64,000 nt of DNA from Fennellomyces sp. T-0311. Its lineage: Eukaryota > Mucoromycota > Mucoromycetes > Mucorales > Lichtheimiaceae. This document shows positions 34,967-45,591 of this stretch, in pieces. Positions within the stretch are counted from its first letter, which is position 1. Each line of letters opens with the position of its first letter. The notes beneath the pieces are model-generated. The model had not been told where the DNA came from. It made no database searches and saw nothing but the letters and a program-made list of their open reading frames with translations. A program made the position numbers and the translations under genes. Where the stretch lies: contig JALLLT010000049.1 in assembly GCA_025266875.1 (NCBI GenBank), positions 1 through 64,000 on the forward strand, in the 5' to 3' direction.

Positions 34967-36494
34967 TTAGTCAATGTACTTTTGTGTTTTCAGGAGCTTT
35001 CCGAACCGCTGGAGATAATCCACAAGTACCGGAGCAGCCTCCAAAGCAGGAAAATGGCCACCCTAGAAAGAAAATTGTTAGACAATTCTTCGGAATGGAT
35101 GACGGTCTGGTGATAAACATACCAAGCTCACTTCATCGTACTGGACAAGTTTGGAGCCAGCTTCTATCCACTCACGAGGAAGCTATGAAAAAAAAAACGA
35201 GTTCAGCAATGCATACATTTCACAGCTTATACCCTCACCTTGGCGAGTTCAGCAGGGAAGCTGGTAACCGCGAAAGGTACATCAATATAGGCCATCGCCA
35301 CTTCCTTCATATCCTCCTGGAACATCTCATAGTAGAAACGGATGGATGAAGACAAGCTATTGGTCAGCCAATAAATGGTGATCTGCGTCAAAAACTCGTC
35401 TGTGGTGATGGACTCTGGCAAAGCCTCGGTGTCTTTCTTGCCGGGTGCATGAAACGTCCAGTTGTGATACTTTTCGAGAATCCAGGCTATATCGGGAAGG
35501 TTAGAGAGATGCATGAATACAGAGGTAACGGGCACACGTACATAAAAGTCCGACGGGACTATCAGACAAACCATAGGCAAGTGTGTAAGGGCGTGTGGAC
35601 TGAATAGCGCAGTAACCGAGCTCATGGTTGCTGTCAACGTCGACGAACGATCGGCCCATCATTTTGACGTTATCACCGTACACCATATTGTTTCCTAGAA
35701 TCATACTTGCAAGGAACTTGCCCACCTTGAACGGGTGATAGAACAGGTTTGACGGTGTTGGGATAGGTGGAATGACCATCGGAAAGACCGTGTGATGGCC
35801 TTTGCAATGATCCTTGCGATTGACAACGAGCCACTTGGCAATTGCACCTCCCAAATCGGAACCGTGGATCACTACGTGTTAAAGTTTAGAAGAGGATCTT
35901 TCAAGCAGTGCGGGTGGTGTCTTACCGTATTCCGAATACCCAAGTGTGGTCATGAGCTCGTCCATGATTTCACCATTCTTTTGAATGTTGTGGCCTGGCA
36001 GCTTCGGCGGCTCGGAGAAGCCATACCCGGGCAAGCTTGGAATGACCACGTGAAAGGCCTGATTGGCGTCGTCATTATTGTTTCGTGTTTGTTTCATTGA
36101 TAAACCACTTGATTCTTACCTGTGCATCGCCCTCGCCGTCTCTCAATGCAGCGATGACTTTGTGATACTCGTAAAACGTGGATGGCCAGCCATTCATCAG
36201 GAGAAGCGGGATAGCATTGGGCTTCGTCGATGGTTCATGGACGCAGTGGACCTTTAAGCCTTGGATCGTGACATGATAATGGTGCCATTTGTTCATTTCG
36301 GCGCGTGCCTTTTCCCAGTCGTAATGATTGAGCCAGGCTTGGACCAGTGGTTCGACAGCCCAACGAGGCGCACCGTATTGCCAGCCAACATCCGCCTCAA
36401 GTTCGTTGGGGTATTGGGCCTTCCTTAGCTTATGCTTGAGGTCTGCAAGTCTTTCTTCCGGAATAGATGGGATTTCAAAAGGCTCGACGGACAT
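34967..36494 (-). CDS. Microsomal-type epoxide hydrolase
   Basis: Hydrolyses epoxides to diols. Six exons, 36120-36494, 35926-36058, 35542-35871, 35239-35486, 35123-35182 and 34967-35062, give 413 residues. An N-terminal EHN region (FEIPSIPEERLADLKHKL ... VGWQYG) is followed by the alpha/beta-hydrolase core: HCVHEPS, LLMNGWPSTFYEYHK (oxyanion hole), VIPSLPGYGFSE and the nucleophile Asp in VIHGSDLGGA at about residue 175. After the cap, the C terminus GGHFPALEAAPVLV carries the catalytic His (about 385). Every intron restores the phase. The specific substrate is unknown; detoxification or lipid-epoxide turnover are usual roles in this family. Confidence 0.92.
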
Positions 36495-36585
36495 GTTTGT
36501 AAAGCTGAAGAAAAGAAGAAAGTAAATTGACACGCGCACGCACGCATTAAATCCTGCATGCTGCGGCGACTGGGCTAGACACGGT

Positions 36586-36608
36586 CGCGAAACTCCGCGA
36601 GTTTCGCG
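36586..36608. promoter_or_regulatory. Palindromic CGCGAAA/TTTCGCG site (E2F/MBF-like)
   Basis: CGCGAAACTC, three bases, then GAGTTTCGCG form a perfect 10-base-arm palindrome, with another TTTTCGCG at about 36614. It sits about 95 bases upstream of the epoxide hydrolase ATG. TTTCGCG matches the E2F/MBF consensus; its function is inferred only. Confidence 0.35.
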
Positions 36609-37747
36609 TTCGTTTTCGCGTTTGTTCACATGTGTTACCGCAAGACATTATGCAGCATTCTAGCACCCTTCTGTAAATACACTTTACCCGCATATGACTA
36701 CGCACTCCCCTTCTCCCAATCCACACCCAAATCAGTGGTTTCGGATGCTTTGCCAAATTCGTTTACATTCCATTTAAAGACTATACAGTGTTACTCTATC
36801 TCGGGACGTTTTGCGTACTTGTAGTGGTCTTTGTCTTGGTATTGGGGCTTATATTTAGCTCCATTATCTACTTCACCGCCGCAGCATGCTTGCGGTGCTC
36901 AAACGATCCCGATGCTTTACCCCTAAGAGTTTATCTGCAGTAATGCATGCGTAAAGGGGAGCTTTGAGGTGAGTCCCGTTCACCAATACTACGTATAAAA
37001 GCTGCATTGCTCGACATCACAGGGTTAGCAGCGAGCAAATTTGTACAATGCAACAGTATAATTATCCATTTTCTATGTAAGAGGATACTACGTACGCAAT
37101 ATGTCATCCATAAATGAACGGACAATTGTAAAGTGGTAATACGTATCTCAATGCCGCAGTATTGGACTTCATAATGTTCCTCTTTATATACACCATCATA
37201 TAATAATTCTGTTGTGGTCAGAGTGGTCAATGTATGGCGTAACGTTATACCACATTATGTGGAATAATCCTTTTCTGTTACCTAGCCATCATACAGATTA
37301 TTGTTTTTACAGAAATTACGCATTAATATGTTCGGTTGTCCTCAAAAACGCATAGTCAAAAAGTGGTCAGAAATTTAGAAATATGCGCAATATGTAGAGA
37401 AAATTTTACTATATCAGATAAAAAGGAACAATTAAGCTAGATACTACACTAGCAGCATCCACACATTTCATCATGTAATCATCATGCATGTGCTACTGGA
37501 ATATGACTTGTCAGGATATCACAGCCTTCACTCTCCAAATAATCCGAGCCTGGTCGCCAGCACACACCCTTCAAATGCTTGCAGCGGATATAGTGATGGG
37601 TTCCTTGCTTATTTATTCTTTGATTATGAACCTCTTCCAGACTTGACCGAACTAAATGTGTCGCTGCGTTCATACCAGCCTGAATAGTAATTAATATATC
37701 AAAATGAGCAAGATAGAACATGCTGAAATAAAATGAATATTAGACGA
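36609..37747. other. Gene-free stretch
   Basis: AT-rich, with no supported gene or RNA. Confidence 0.4.
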
Positions 37748-37976
37748 GTTCAGCGAACCTCCATAAGGTCATAAACATAAAAAAAGTCGAGTTGCCAACC
37801 CGATTATTTTTTACACTGAAGATTTTTATGCCTTCCGGAGGATACTCAACAATTGCAACATAAGCTTATACAAAGCTATCAAAGAAAGGTAGAATTATTT
37901 TGTTATTACGCTCGTATGGAAAAAGCTTTCTATTATGTTTATGGTCCTACAGATGCTCCCTGAACTCCACTATTAT
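37748..37976 (+). repeat. Dispersed repeat, copy 1
   Basis: About 230 bases that match 55557-55797 in the same orientation over almost the whole length (shared words include ATAAACATAAAAAAAGT, GTTATTACGCTC and GAACTCCACTATTAT), with many substitutions. It has no coding capacity. It lies in a gene-poor stretch, like copy 2. Confidence 0.7.
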
Positions 37977-40452
37977 ATTAAGTTATCAGCTTTGCGAATA
38001 TGACCGCGTTGAGCGTCTTCCAAAAATTCACAAGACAACTAAACGACACGGAAAGCTCAACTACACTGTAAAAAATCCTGGTGTAACATAATAAAACGGT
38101 ACTATAAAATTTGAATCGTCCTCAACTTCCATCACAACGTGTGATATTGATGCGGTCTTGTCTTGTCCACATTTAGTATTTCTCAGGTTACATTGCGTGG
38201 AATTTGCCAATAAGGATATACTTTCCGCATGCTTTGGATCGGATTGTCTGTAGAATTTGGAAATATGTAACTGTCCGCTAATCATGTCAACCGCTCTTAT
38301 AAATATTTTGACTTGGAAGGGTCCATACGCACTTTTTGCTACGTGTTTTTCAACAGCATGGATTCGGTAACACGTGCTGCTTTGTATGCGATTGCTGGCC
38401 TCGGATCCCTCGAGTATATTTGGCTCGTTGAATATAGATCCTTGACACTGAAGAATCTGAATGCTTTCTCAATACTACCAAGCAAACCGAACGCAAATTC
38501 AACGAGATCCATTTCACAGCTACAGTTCTGAACTTGGAAACAGTTCCTGATAGCAAAACTACGCAACCTATTCTTCGGAAACTCGAGCCAAGGCGCATAA
38601 ATGAAAGTTTAGGCCATATATACCCTTTACATTGCGAAAGGGCCGCCAGGGCCTGGAAGATTCCGCATATATTAGCATTGCGCACAAAGCGTACCGTGAT
38701 GGTTCGTAGTATTTAATAGTTTTGAAGTTGGTTTTTTTTTTAGATTATATACTTAATAGCTGCGCACTAATGTATACATACAAACCCTTGTCTGTAGGTA
38801 CCGCTGGTTTTCTATTCTTTGTAGCATGCCCATTGGTATGAAGCCGTAACGTAAATATGTAGATGTGTATGTATGTTCTTCTTATTTCATAAGCAAGTCT
38901 TTGTAATTTCTTCCACAAGATTTATCTGAGACCATGTCGAACATAACGTGAAGTACGCTCAAAATATTTGAAATATCAATCGTAAAAGGAGATATGGATA
39001 TATGACAGGGGAAAATGAACAATCATTTGCAATATGTGCGGGTAAAAGAGTGAATCACGCCTCCGTCCTTTACTTCTTTTGTGATAAGGATGATGGCTGT
39101 TCATCGAATTATGTCCTTTCATATTTAGTCTCCACATTATTCAGGAGCAGTATCTCCCAACCCAGTCCCTATGTAATAGGTCAGGATGCTTGACCTGTTT
39201 TGCTTGTACTAGGGCCGAGTTCTCGCGGGAGGACGTAGGTCATCAATACCTTCCAAATCCTTCTTGCTAATAAATTCAATGCTATCATTTTAGTCTGCTG
39301 CTTGTTCATCCGGAGACAGTTCTAAAGATTGAATGACAAGCTGACACTTGTCTAGTAGTATTGAGGACATTCTTATATAACTGAGTTCATAAATAAAATC
39401 CAAGTGCTGCTGCGCAAAGCCGAGCTGTCTCCCTTCAGAAAGCTGAGGATGTCTGTCGTCTCTGACAATGCGAGGAATACAGTATGTAACAAAATATATC
39501 TTTTCGAGCTTTGCTTAGATTGGTTATGAGTTATAGTAAAACAAATGGAACGGCGTAATAATAATGCTATCCTTAACTACTTGTGTGGCTAAGTATCATC
39601 TTTTTTATGAGGAGATATCGCTATTAAATTATGGAAATTTGTTAAAAGAAGTATTCTCAAGGATACCTTTGATTCCTTCAAAAATTTCAATATTCGTGAG
39701 AGATTTGTATTTTTCATTCACTTCCTTAATGTGTCGTATACATGGCCATATTTGCTGCAGAATGTATGTATTTTTGCGCCAATTTCTGCTCATTCTCAAG
39801 ACTGAATTGTAACATATGTCAAATTTGTTGTATAATAGTCAAGCTCATTTTGTCGTGGGTCATAAAATTGTTGTACATCAAAATGTAGATATAGCACTTC
39901 GATTAGGTTATACTATGCTTTTCTACTACTTTGTCACAAGAAAGCACTGGATACACAGAGTTGTCAGTCAACTAATCATTTCTGGTGGATCATACTAATG
40001 CACTATTGCGCGTACATACATCAGAAGCTGTTATGACGTACTTATGTGGTTCTACCGAAAAATGGCCATAGGTACAAAGACCGTCACTCAATATGTATGA
40101 GGAAACCATGTTCTGTTTGTTATTATGTGTCAACGCTTTCGGTAGATTATTTGCAAACCTTAAGGAGTACGTGCAGAAAGTAGCTTATACTAGTTGTGGT
40201 TATGTACAGTGCCACATTAACCGACATGGAGTTAACAGTGACCAAGTGCTAAACAGAAGGATCGTAGCTGGTAGCGCATTCCATTCGTGTATATTATCTT
40301 CATCAGCAATAAGCTCTGATGCTGCTGGAGGTAACAGAACGAACCTGCAGTTAATCTGTACAAACATGCATCACCGGTAAACAAAAGAGATTTGGACGCG
40401 CCCTGGCGTTCCCACAGCAATCCCACCTCCTTTTTTTCACTTTTTCATTGAA
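37977..40452. other. AT-rich, nearly gene-free stretch
   Basis: No supported gene. One minus-strand open stretch at about 39292-39475 (LSEGRQLGFAQQHLDFIYEL) looks like a single old exon. Nothing else recognised. Confidence 0.4.
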
Positions 40453-42083
40453 ATGCGAAACTTTAAGACAAAAGAATCCGTCTTGTCTCAAGGGAAACTA
40501 TCAACTGAAGAAAGAATCGTTGCCAAGGAACTGCATGGTAAACCATAGGAGGATGTTGAGATGACTCAAGTCATTTCATACTGAGAGTTAGTCATTGGCG
40601 TATAGATTTTGATACAAAGAATAGCAGCGTATGCAAGAACAATGAGCAAAGAGAAGAAGATGCAGGTAAGCGTGGGTGCGGGAGAAAGCATTGTGTGTGA
40701 ATTGACGCGTTATCTTTAGACGCGTCCACCACGAGCGTAGCTGAAGAACACGAGTGGAATCAAGTCCGTCATCCAAGGCTGCCAATCACAACACCTCCCC
40801 GTTATTTTGTCAACAAGTTGGGGGTCATACGCTCAAATGCCACAGCAAAACTCAAGCTATTGGGACCAAATAAAAAAGCGAGTTATATCAGTTACAAACT
40901 TTATGTTGACAAAAAGCAAACCAGTTTCAAGTTGGATGAAATCATGGCGGCAACATTCTCCGGCCAGCAGTATGACAAGAGCAAGCACTACATCTACCAC
41001 AAAGACGGAAACCAGAAGAATTGTGCGTGGGACAACCTCATCGTGTGCGACTTGCCCACACTGCAAGCCATCGAAATCGAGAGACTCCAGGAAAAACACT
41101 CAGGCACAAAGTACACCGTGGTCAGAAATGTGCACGACACGCTGACATTCGAACTATACCTTGTCTCGGACGCTGGAAGGATTTATTCTCTTGCCTCGCG
41201 AAAGCACCTTAGCTCTTTTAAAGACTATAATGGATATCAAATGCTGCACCTCTTTTCGGATGCTGCCACTGGTAAAATACATAGGAAGGGTTTCAGTATC
41301 GTAGTGCACAGCATCGTGTTACAGTCTTTCAAGGGACGCCGAGTGGATAATCTCGACATTGATCACTTCAGCGGCGAAAAAGCGGACAATTCTCTCAAAA
41401 ACCTCGAGTTCGTTACTCGTTCCATTAATAACAGTCGAAGCCATGGTCCACTACAAACGGAAACCCGTAATCTGCTGAAGGAACAAGGAGATGCACCCAA
41501 AAGAGACACAGTAAGGCCATTGCCACCAGTTACCGAAGAAACAAAATGGGAACCGGTCGGCACTCTTCCCTGGAACGGGCGATCGTTCAGCAAGTACGAA
41601 GTGTCAAACATGGGCCATGTTCGCAAGATAGGCAATCCTAAACTGCTTACATTATCGTGTACATCGAATGGGTATATTTTCGTAAAAATCCCTTCTGATC
41701 AGCAAGTCGTAAAGAGCGGTTGTTTAGACACAACAAGGATACGCGTATATGATGTAATTGTTTCCCGCCTCGTGGCCAACGCATTCGTTGAGGGCTACAG
41801 TGAAACGCAAAATGTTGTCAAGCACCTCAACGGAGATCGGCAGGACAATCGCGCGCAGAACTTGGAATGGGTGACGACGTACTGTAGCACATTACAGAAA
41901 AGTTCGCGCAAGGTAGTGGTAGCACTTGTGGATGACCCCAAGGCACGGAAAGAATTTCCGTCCATGTCGAAAGCTCAAAGGGAATTGCATACGCGGATTA
42001 TAAAAGTCCAATACGGCAATACTATCAGGAAAGAAGTCGACTGGGATGGAGTAAAAAGAACGGCTCTAATTCAAGTATTTTAA
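40453..42083 (+). CDS. Triple NUMOD4-HNH-like endonuclease-type protein
   Basis: Exons 40453-40537, 40606-40665 and 40720-42083 give 502 residues. Three successive modules each pair a NUMOD4-like motif (EEHEW...VNKLGVIRS; ELYLVSDAGRIYS; KWEPV...KYEVSNMGHVR) with an HNH-like motif (YHKDGNQKN...NL at about 142; DIDHFSGEKADN..NLEFVT at about 264; KHLNGDRQDNRAQNLEW at about 417). NUMOD4-HNH proteins are usually phage, giant-virus or intron homing nucleases with one module. Only the middle module keeps D-H and a terminal Asn-rich helix; the first and third have altered metal or catalytic residues. The two small 5' introns are of host type, so the gene is adapted to the fungus. It may have arisen by transfer and internal duplication; its role is unknown. 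Confidence 0.82.
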
Positions 42084-43417
42084 TAAACTCACAGTTTTGC
42101 GGTGCCTCATCTGCAAGGAAAGTCACGGTTGGATCGAACCCAACTAATCCCCCTTTTTTGGACCTTGCGTTTGGGCTGTGCTTTCAAAGAGCTGTAAAGA
42201 GACAAAAGTGATGCTGCTTTATATAAAAAGACAGACAGGGTTTAAAGCAAGATTTGACTATACAGTCAGAGTAGCTTCGCCGAATATCTTGACTCGTATA
42301 TTTAAGATATTCAGTTGGCGTTGGCCAGCTGACAGTCGTTACCGATTAATCGCTGTCAGCTGTAAAGAGGCGGCCGATCCTTATGGTTCTCTCTCACCAC
42401 CAAATAAACCGTTACATTATACTTTTTCGCCCGTGAGTTCCAAGGAAGGACACGTTTTCTTTCTTAACCGGGAGACACTGGATAAGATCGACTACTTCAC
42501 CTCCGACGCTTCCGGCTTAGCGACATGCGGTTGCAAGGAACAAAGACCCCCACCAGACAAAGCACAAGCCAACGGAAGTGAGGTGCCTTGGTGTGTTCGT
42601 CGCTAGTAATAGTGGCACATCGTGGCACTAAGAAAGCCGTGCTACATTGACGTTCATTTGATGGCGACGATACTTTTTGGAATTCCTGTAATTGATCATC
42701 CACGAAACGCACAAGCGAGTAATTTCTTCGGGTTTACCTTGAAAGCTCTGTTAGTGATCCCTGAACAACCACCCAAGGTTGTGCAAACACCCTGCATGTG
42801 TAACTCCAACCACAAGAACAAGTCTGAAAATAATGCCCCCATACTTGTTTACGGCAAGAGCTATTTTTGAATTGCGCCAGTGTATATTGATCGATGAATA
42901 AGCCGAGGTACGTGCTCATATCTCTCTATATATCACGCGGATGAAATACAATCGCCTCAAGGAATTGCGGTGGTCCGCATAAAAGAAAATTAAGCGCATG
43001 AGAACCTCGATACTTCCTAAATGAAGCAGTTGGCGAAGCAAAAGCGTGACCTTGGCCTATTGTGTTTCGTATACGGTGGTGTTTACTTTATAGTGATACC
43101 AGTTCCGGGGGCTACGGAAGCGTAAATTTAGGCACAACGGAGGATGCACCTGCTCCTCACGCAATTTAATTAAAAAGGCCATTTTGAATGAAACAGGCTG
43201 CATTTTCTTGAAAATAAGAGATTTAGCCGTAGTAACCATGGTGACTTGTGACACCAGGCAGTGTCAAAGAGAAGTATGGCGGCTATAATTAGACTGTGCT
43301 TGCCTAAATTCCGCATTCAATTATATAAAAAAAACGATTCTCGGCTTAGCCTCTCCGTCGACTCACCCTCTTTCCTCCTCTTCTCCTTACAACCCGCACA
43401 CTCCGTCTCGTTTCGAG
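42084..43417. other. Intergenic region, promoter of the glycosyltransferase fusion
   Basis: An open frame at 42178-42606 has no start context or domain and is not called. A TATA region lies at 43322. Confidence 0.4.
43322..43330 (+). promoter_or_regulatory. TATA box of the glycosyltransferase fusion gene
   Basis: TATATAAAA, 88 bases before the ATG at 43418, followed by a CT-rich leader. Confidence 0.5.
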
Positions 43418-45591
43418 ATGCCGCTCGACCTACCACAATACAAAGGCGACACCGTCCCAGGAAGGCGGCCACGGACGAACAAGCGAACACTTGTGGCACT
43501 TGCCGTTGGCGGCATCTTTTTCCTGCTCTTTTTGAATGCTCGGATAAGCTCACCCGCTACTGTCAATGATGCCTCGGGACCCCATGATCTTGAAGAAATG
43601 CCGACGTTCGAAGTACCGGTAGTTGATGAAACACCTGTGCAAGAAGTGCCTACAGAGGAAGATCCTGATCTGTTCCCTGCCCTGGACACGGAGGACCCAT
43701 CAGATGCCGAGCAAACAATTTCAGAAGAAGATCTGTTCCCCACAATGCCCGAAGAGGACGAAGACCCAAAGTCAGGTGACAATGCAGTGTCGCCTCACTC
43801 TGACCACCACAGCACACTGCCTCACCCACTCGACGAAAGCGACGACGAAATTATCTTGAACGATTCGAACCATTATTCGTACCTGGTGCTGATTGCATCC
43901 ACGGCCGACCAGATGGCTCGTCGCAGCTTGATTCGTGAAAAATACTTTGGCCTGAGCGACAATTTGCTGCCGTGCATGCAGTACAACACCGACATGCTCT
44001 ACAAATTCTGGATTCACGGCGGGGCACTTCCGCCAAAGACCGACGAACGCCGTCGCTATGAGGCCGAGAAGATGGAATGGGATGATCTGGAGGAGATGCC
44101 CAAGGGCGTCAAGTTTGAGCAAGCCAGTATTCTGGAATGGGTGAGTGTGTTGTTGTGGATGGATTGGACGCGTGCTAGGGCTAATGCGGACACTAGGCTG
44201 AGACCACGTTGGCTGAACGTGGCATTACGTACGATTACTTGATTGTGCAGGACATCAACACGTTCATGCAGCTATCCAACATCAAGCAAGAGCTCGACAA
44301 CGGCGTCATCAGCGAGAGCACCAACTCGCCTGTCGCCATTAGCACCGACATGCCAACCAACCTCGTGTGGGGCAACTTTGCTGGACAGGAGAGCGACAAG
44401 TTTGCGTTTGTGGTGGGCTCGGCTGCTGTGAAACTGGCCGTCGAGAAGCAAGCTGAGATCATGCTGTTTGACCTCAATGTGCCTCACATCCTCACCAACA
44501 TGTATGGTTACTATGCGTCGATTGCAAACGAAGTAGAGAACGCTGTGGATGCCACGATGGAACCCGAGGCTGCGGCAGAGGAGCAGGAGCGCGTGATTCC
44601 TGTGTTCATTCGTGAAGACGGGCCCGAGGATACACACCGCTTCATTCGATGGGAAAACAATGTCGAGTCTGTCCATGCCGAAGATAGCGTTGTCACACAC
44701 GTCTATCAGGATGCCGAGTTTGTTGACCTCGCGCGCTGGACCTATCTCAAGCCATCGCCAGTGTGCTACCCACGCAAATCTGCGTTCAAGGGCGGCCAGC
44801 CACCTCTCGACCCATTGGATGACGACCAGGATTCGCTTGATGCCTCTGATGCCGAATTCCCAGGTGCCAACACCACCTCTGTTTCTGGATCGTTTGGCCC
44901 TTCCATTGCCTTGATGACTTCATCGTTCATATACGCCGATAACTGCATGGAACCATCGGCTACGCTTTCCAGCATCAACAAGCGCAAATACGCCTTGCGA
45001 CACGGCCACAGCTTCGTTGCACGATCGGCGGAATTCGCTCAACAGCGCGGGCGCAAGACGGTGTGGGGCAAGATTGACGCCATTGAAAAGGTGCTGCCCA
45101 AGTACGACTGGATCTTCTGGGCAGATATGGATGCAGTCATCTTCAACCAGGAGCGCTCGCTGTTTGAACTGTTGGACGAGCTGCGCGCACGTTATCCAGG
45201 TGGCGAAGAAGAATTCGACAAGAACGTTGATTTGATCGTGTCCCAGCCACCTCGTGACCCGATGCTCAACGCCGGCGTGTTCTTCATGCGCAACTCGCCA
45301 TGGAGCATGCAGTTCCTTCGTGAAGTGCAAAACACCGAATCGTGGTACAATAAGGGCTCGGCGTATGAGCAGGGCGCCATGGCAGAGGTGATCAAGGACC
45401 CACGCCACGCTCCCCACGTCTTTTTACTGTATCCGGACGTCCACACCTTTAATACTTTCCCCAAGTTTTACCAGCCCGGCGATTTCATTGTGCATTATGC
45501 GCCCGATAAGTGCCCCAGTCCGTTCGTGCTGAAGGGATTGGAATATGCTCAGCGAATCGAGAACGGCGAAGTGATCGACAAGCTAGACTAG
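43418..45591 (+). CDS. GT31-like plus GT34 (GMA12/MNN10) glycosyltransferase fusion
   Basis: Exons 43418-44140 and 44197-45591 give 705 residues, a type II Golgi protein: a short cytosolic tail, a membrane anchor at about 24-42 (LVALAVGGIFFLLFL), then an acidic stem to about 140. Residues about 145-360 follow the GT31 pattern (SYLVLIAST, RRSLIREKYFGL, FWIHGG, YDYLIVQDINTFMQL, LVWGNFAG), but the usual DDD triad reads QDI, so this domain is probably inactive or altered. Residues about 485-700 are a GT34 domain: SSFIYADNCM, SINKRKYALRHGHSF, VWGKIDAIEKVLP, WIFWADMDAVIFN (DxD), MLNAGVFFMRN, GDFIVHYA. GT34 enzymes transfer galactose or mannose in the Golgi. The first domain may serve as a structural or substrate-binding part. 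Confidence 0.85.

Noticed and set aside
34984..35349. Plus-strand open frame over the epoxide hydrolase end
   Set aside because: The minus-strand exons here encode the conserved catalytic-His region; this frame is its complement.
42120..42150. ATCGAACCC resembling a tRNA T-loop
   Set aside because: No cloverleaf arms or acceptor pairing can be built around it. No tRNA or rRNA was recognised anywhere in the window.
42178..42606. 142-codon plus-strand frame after the HNH-like gene
   Set aside because: It opens with CTG or GTG rather than ATG in good context, and shows no domain or intron support.
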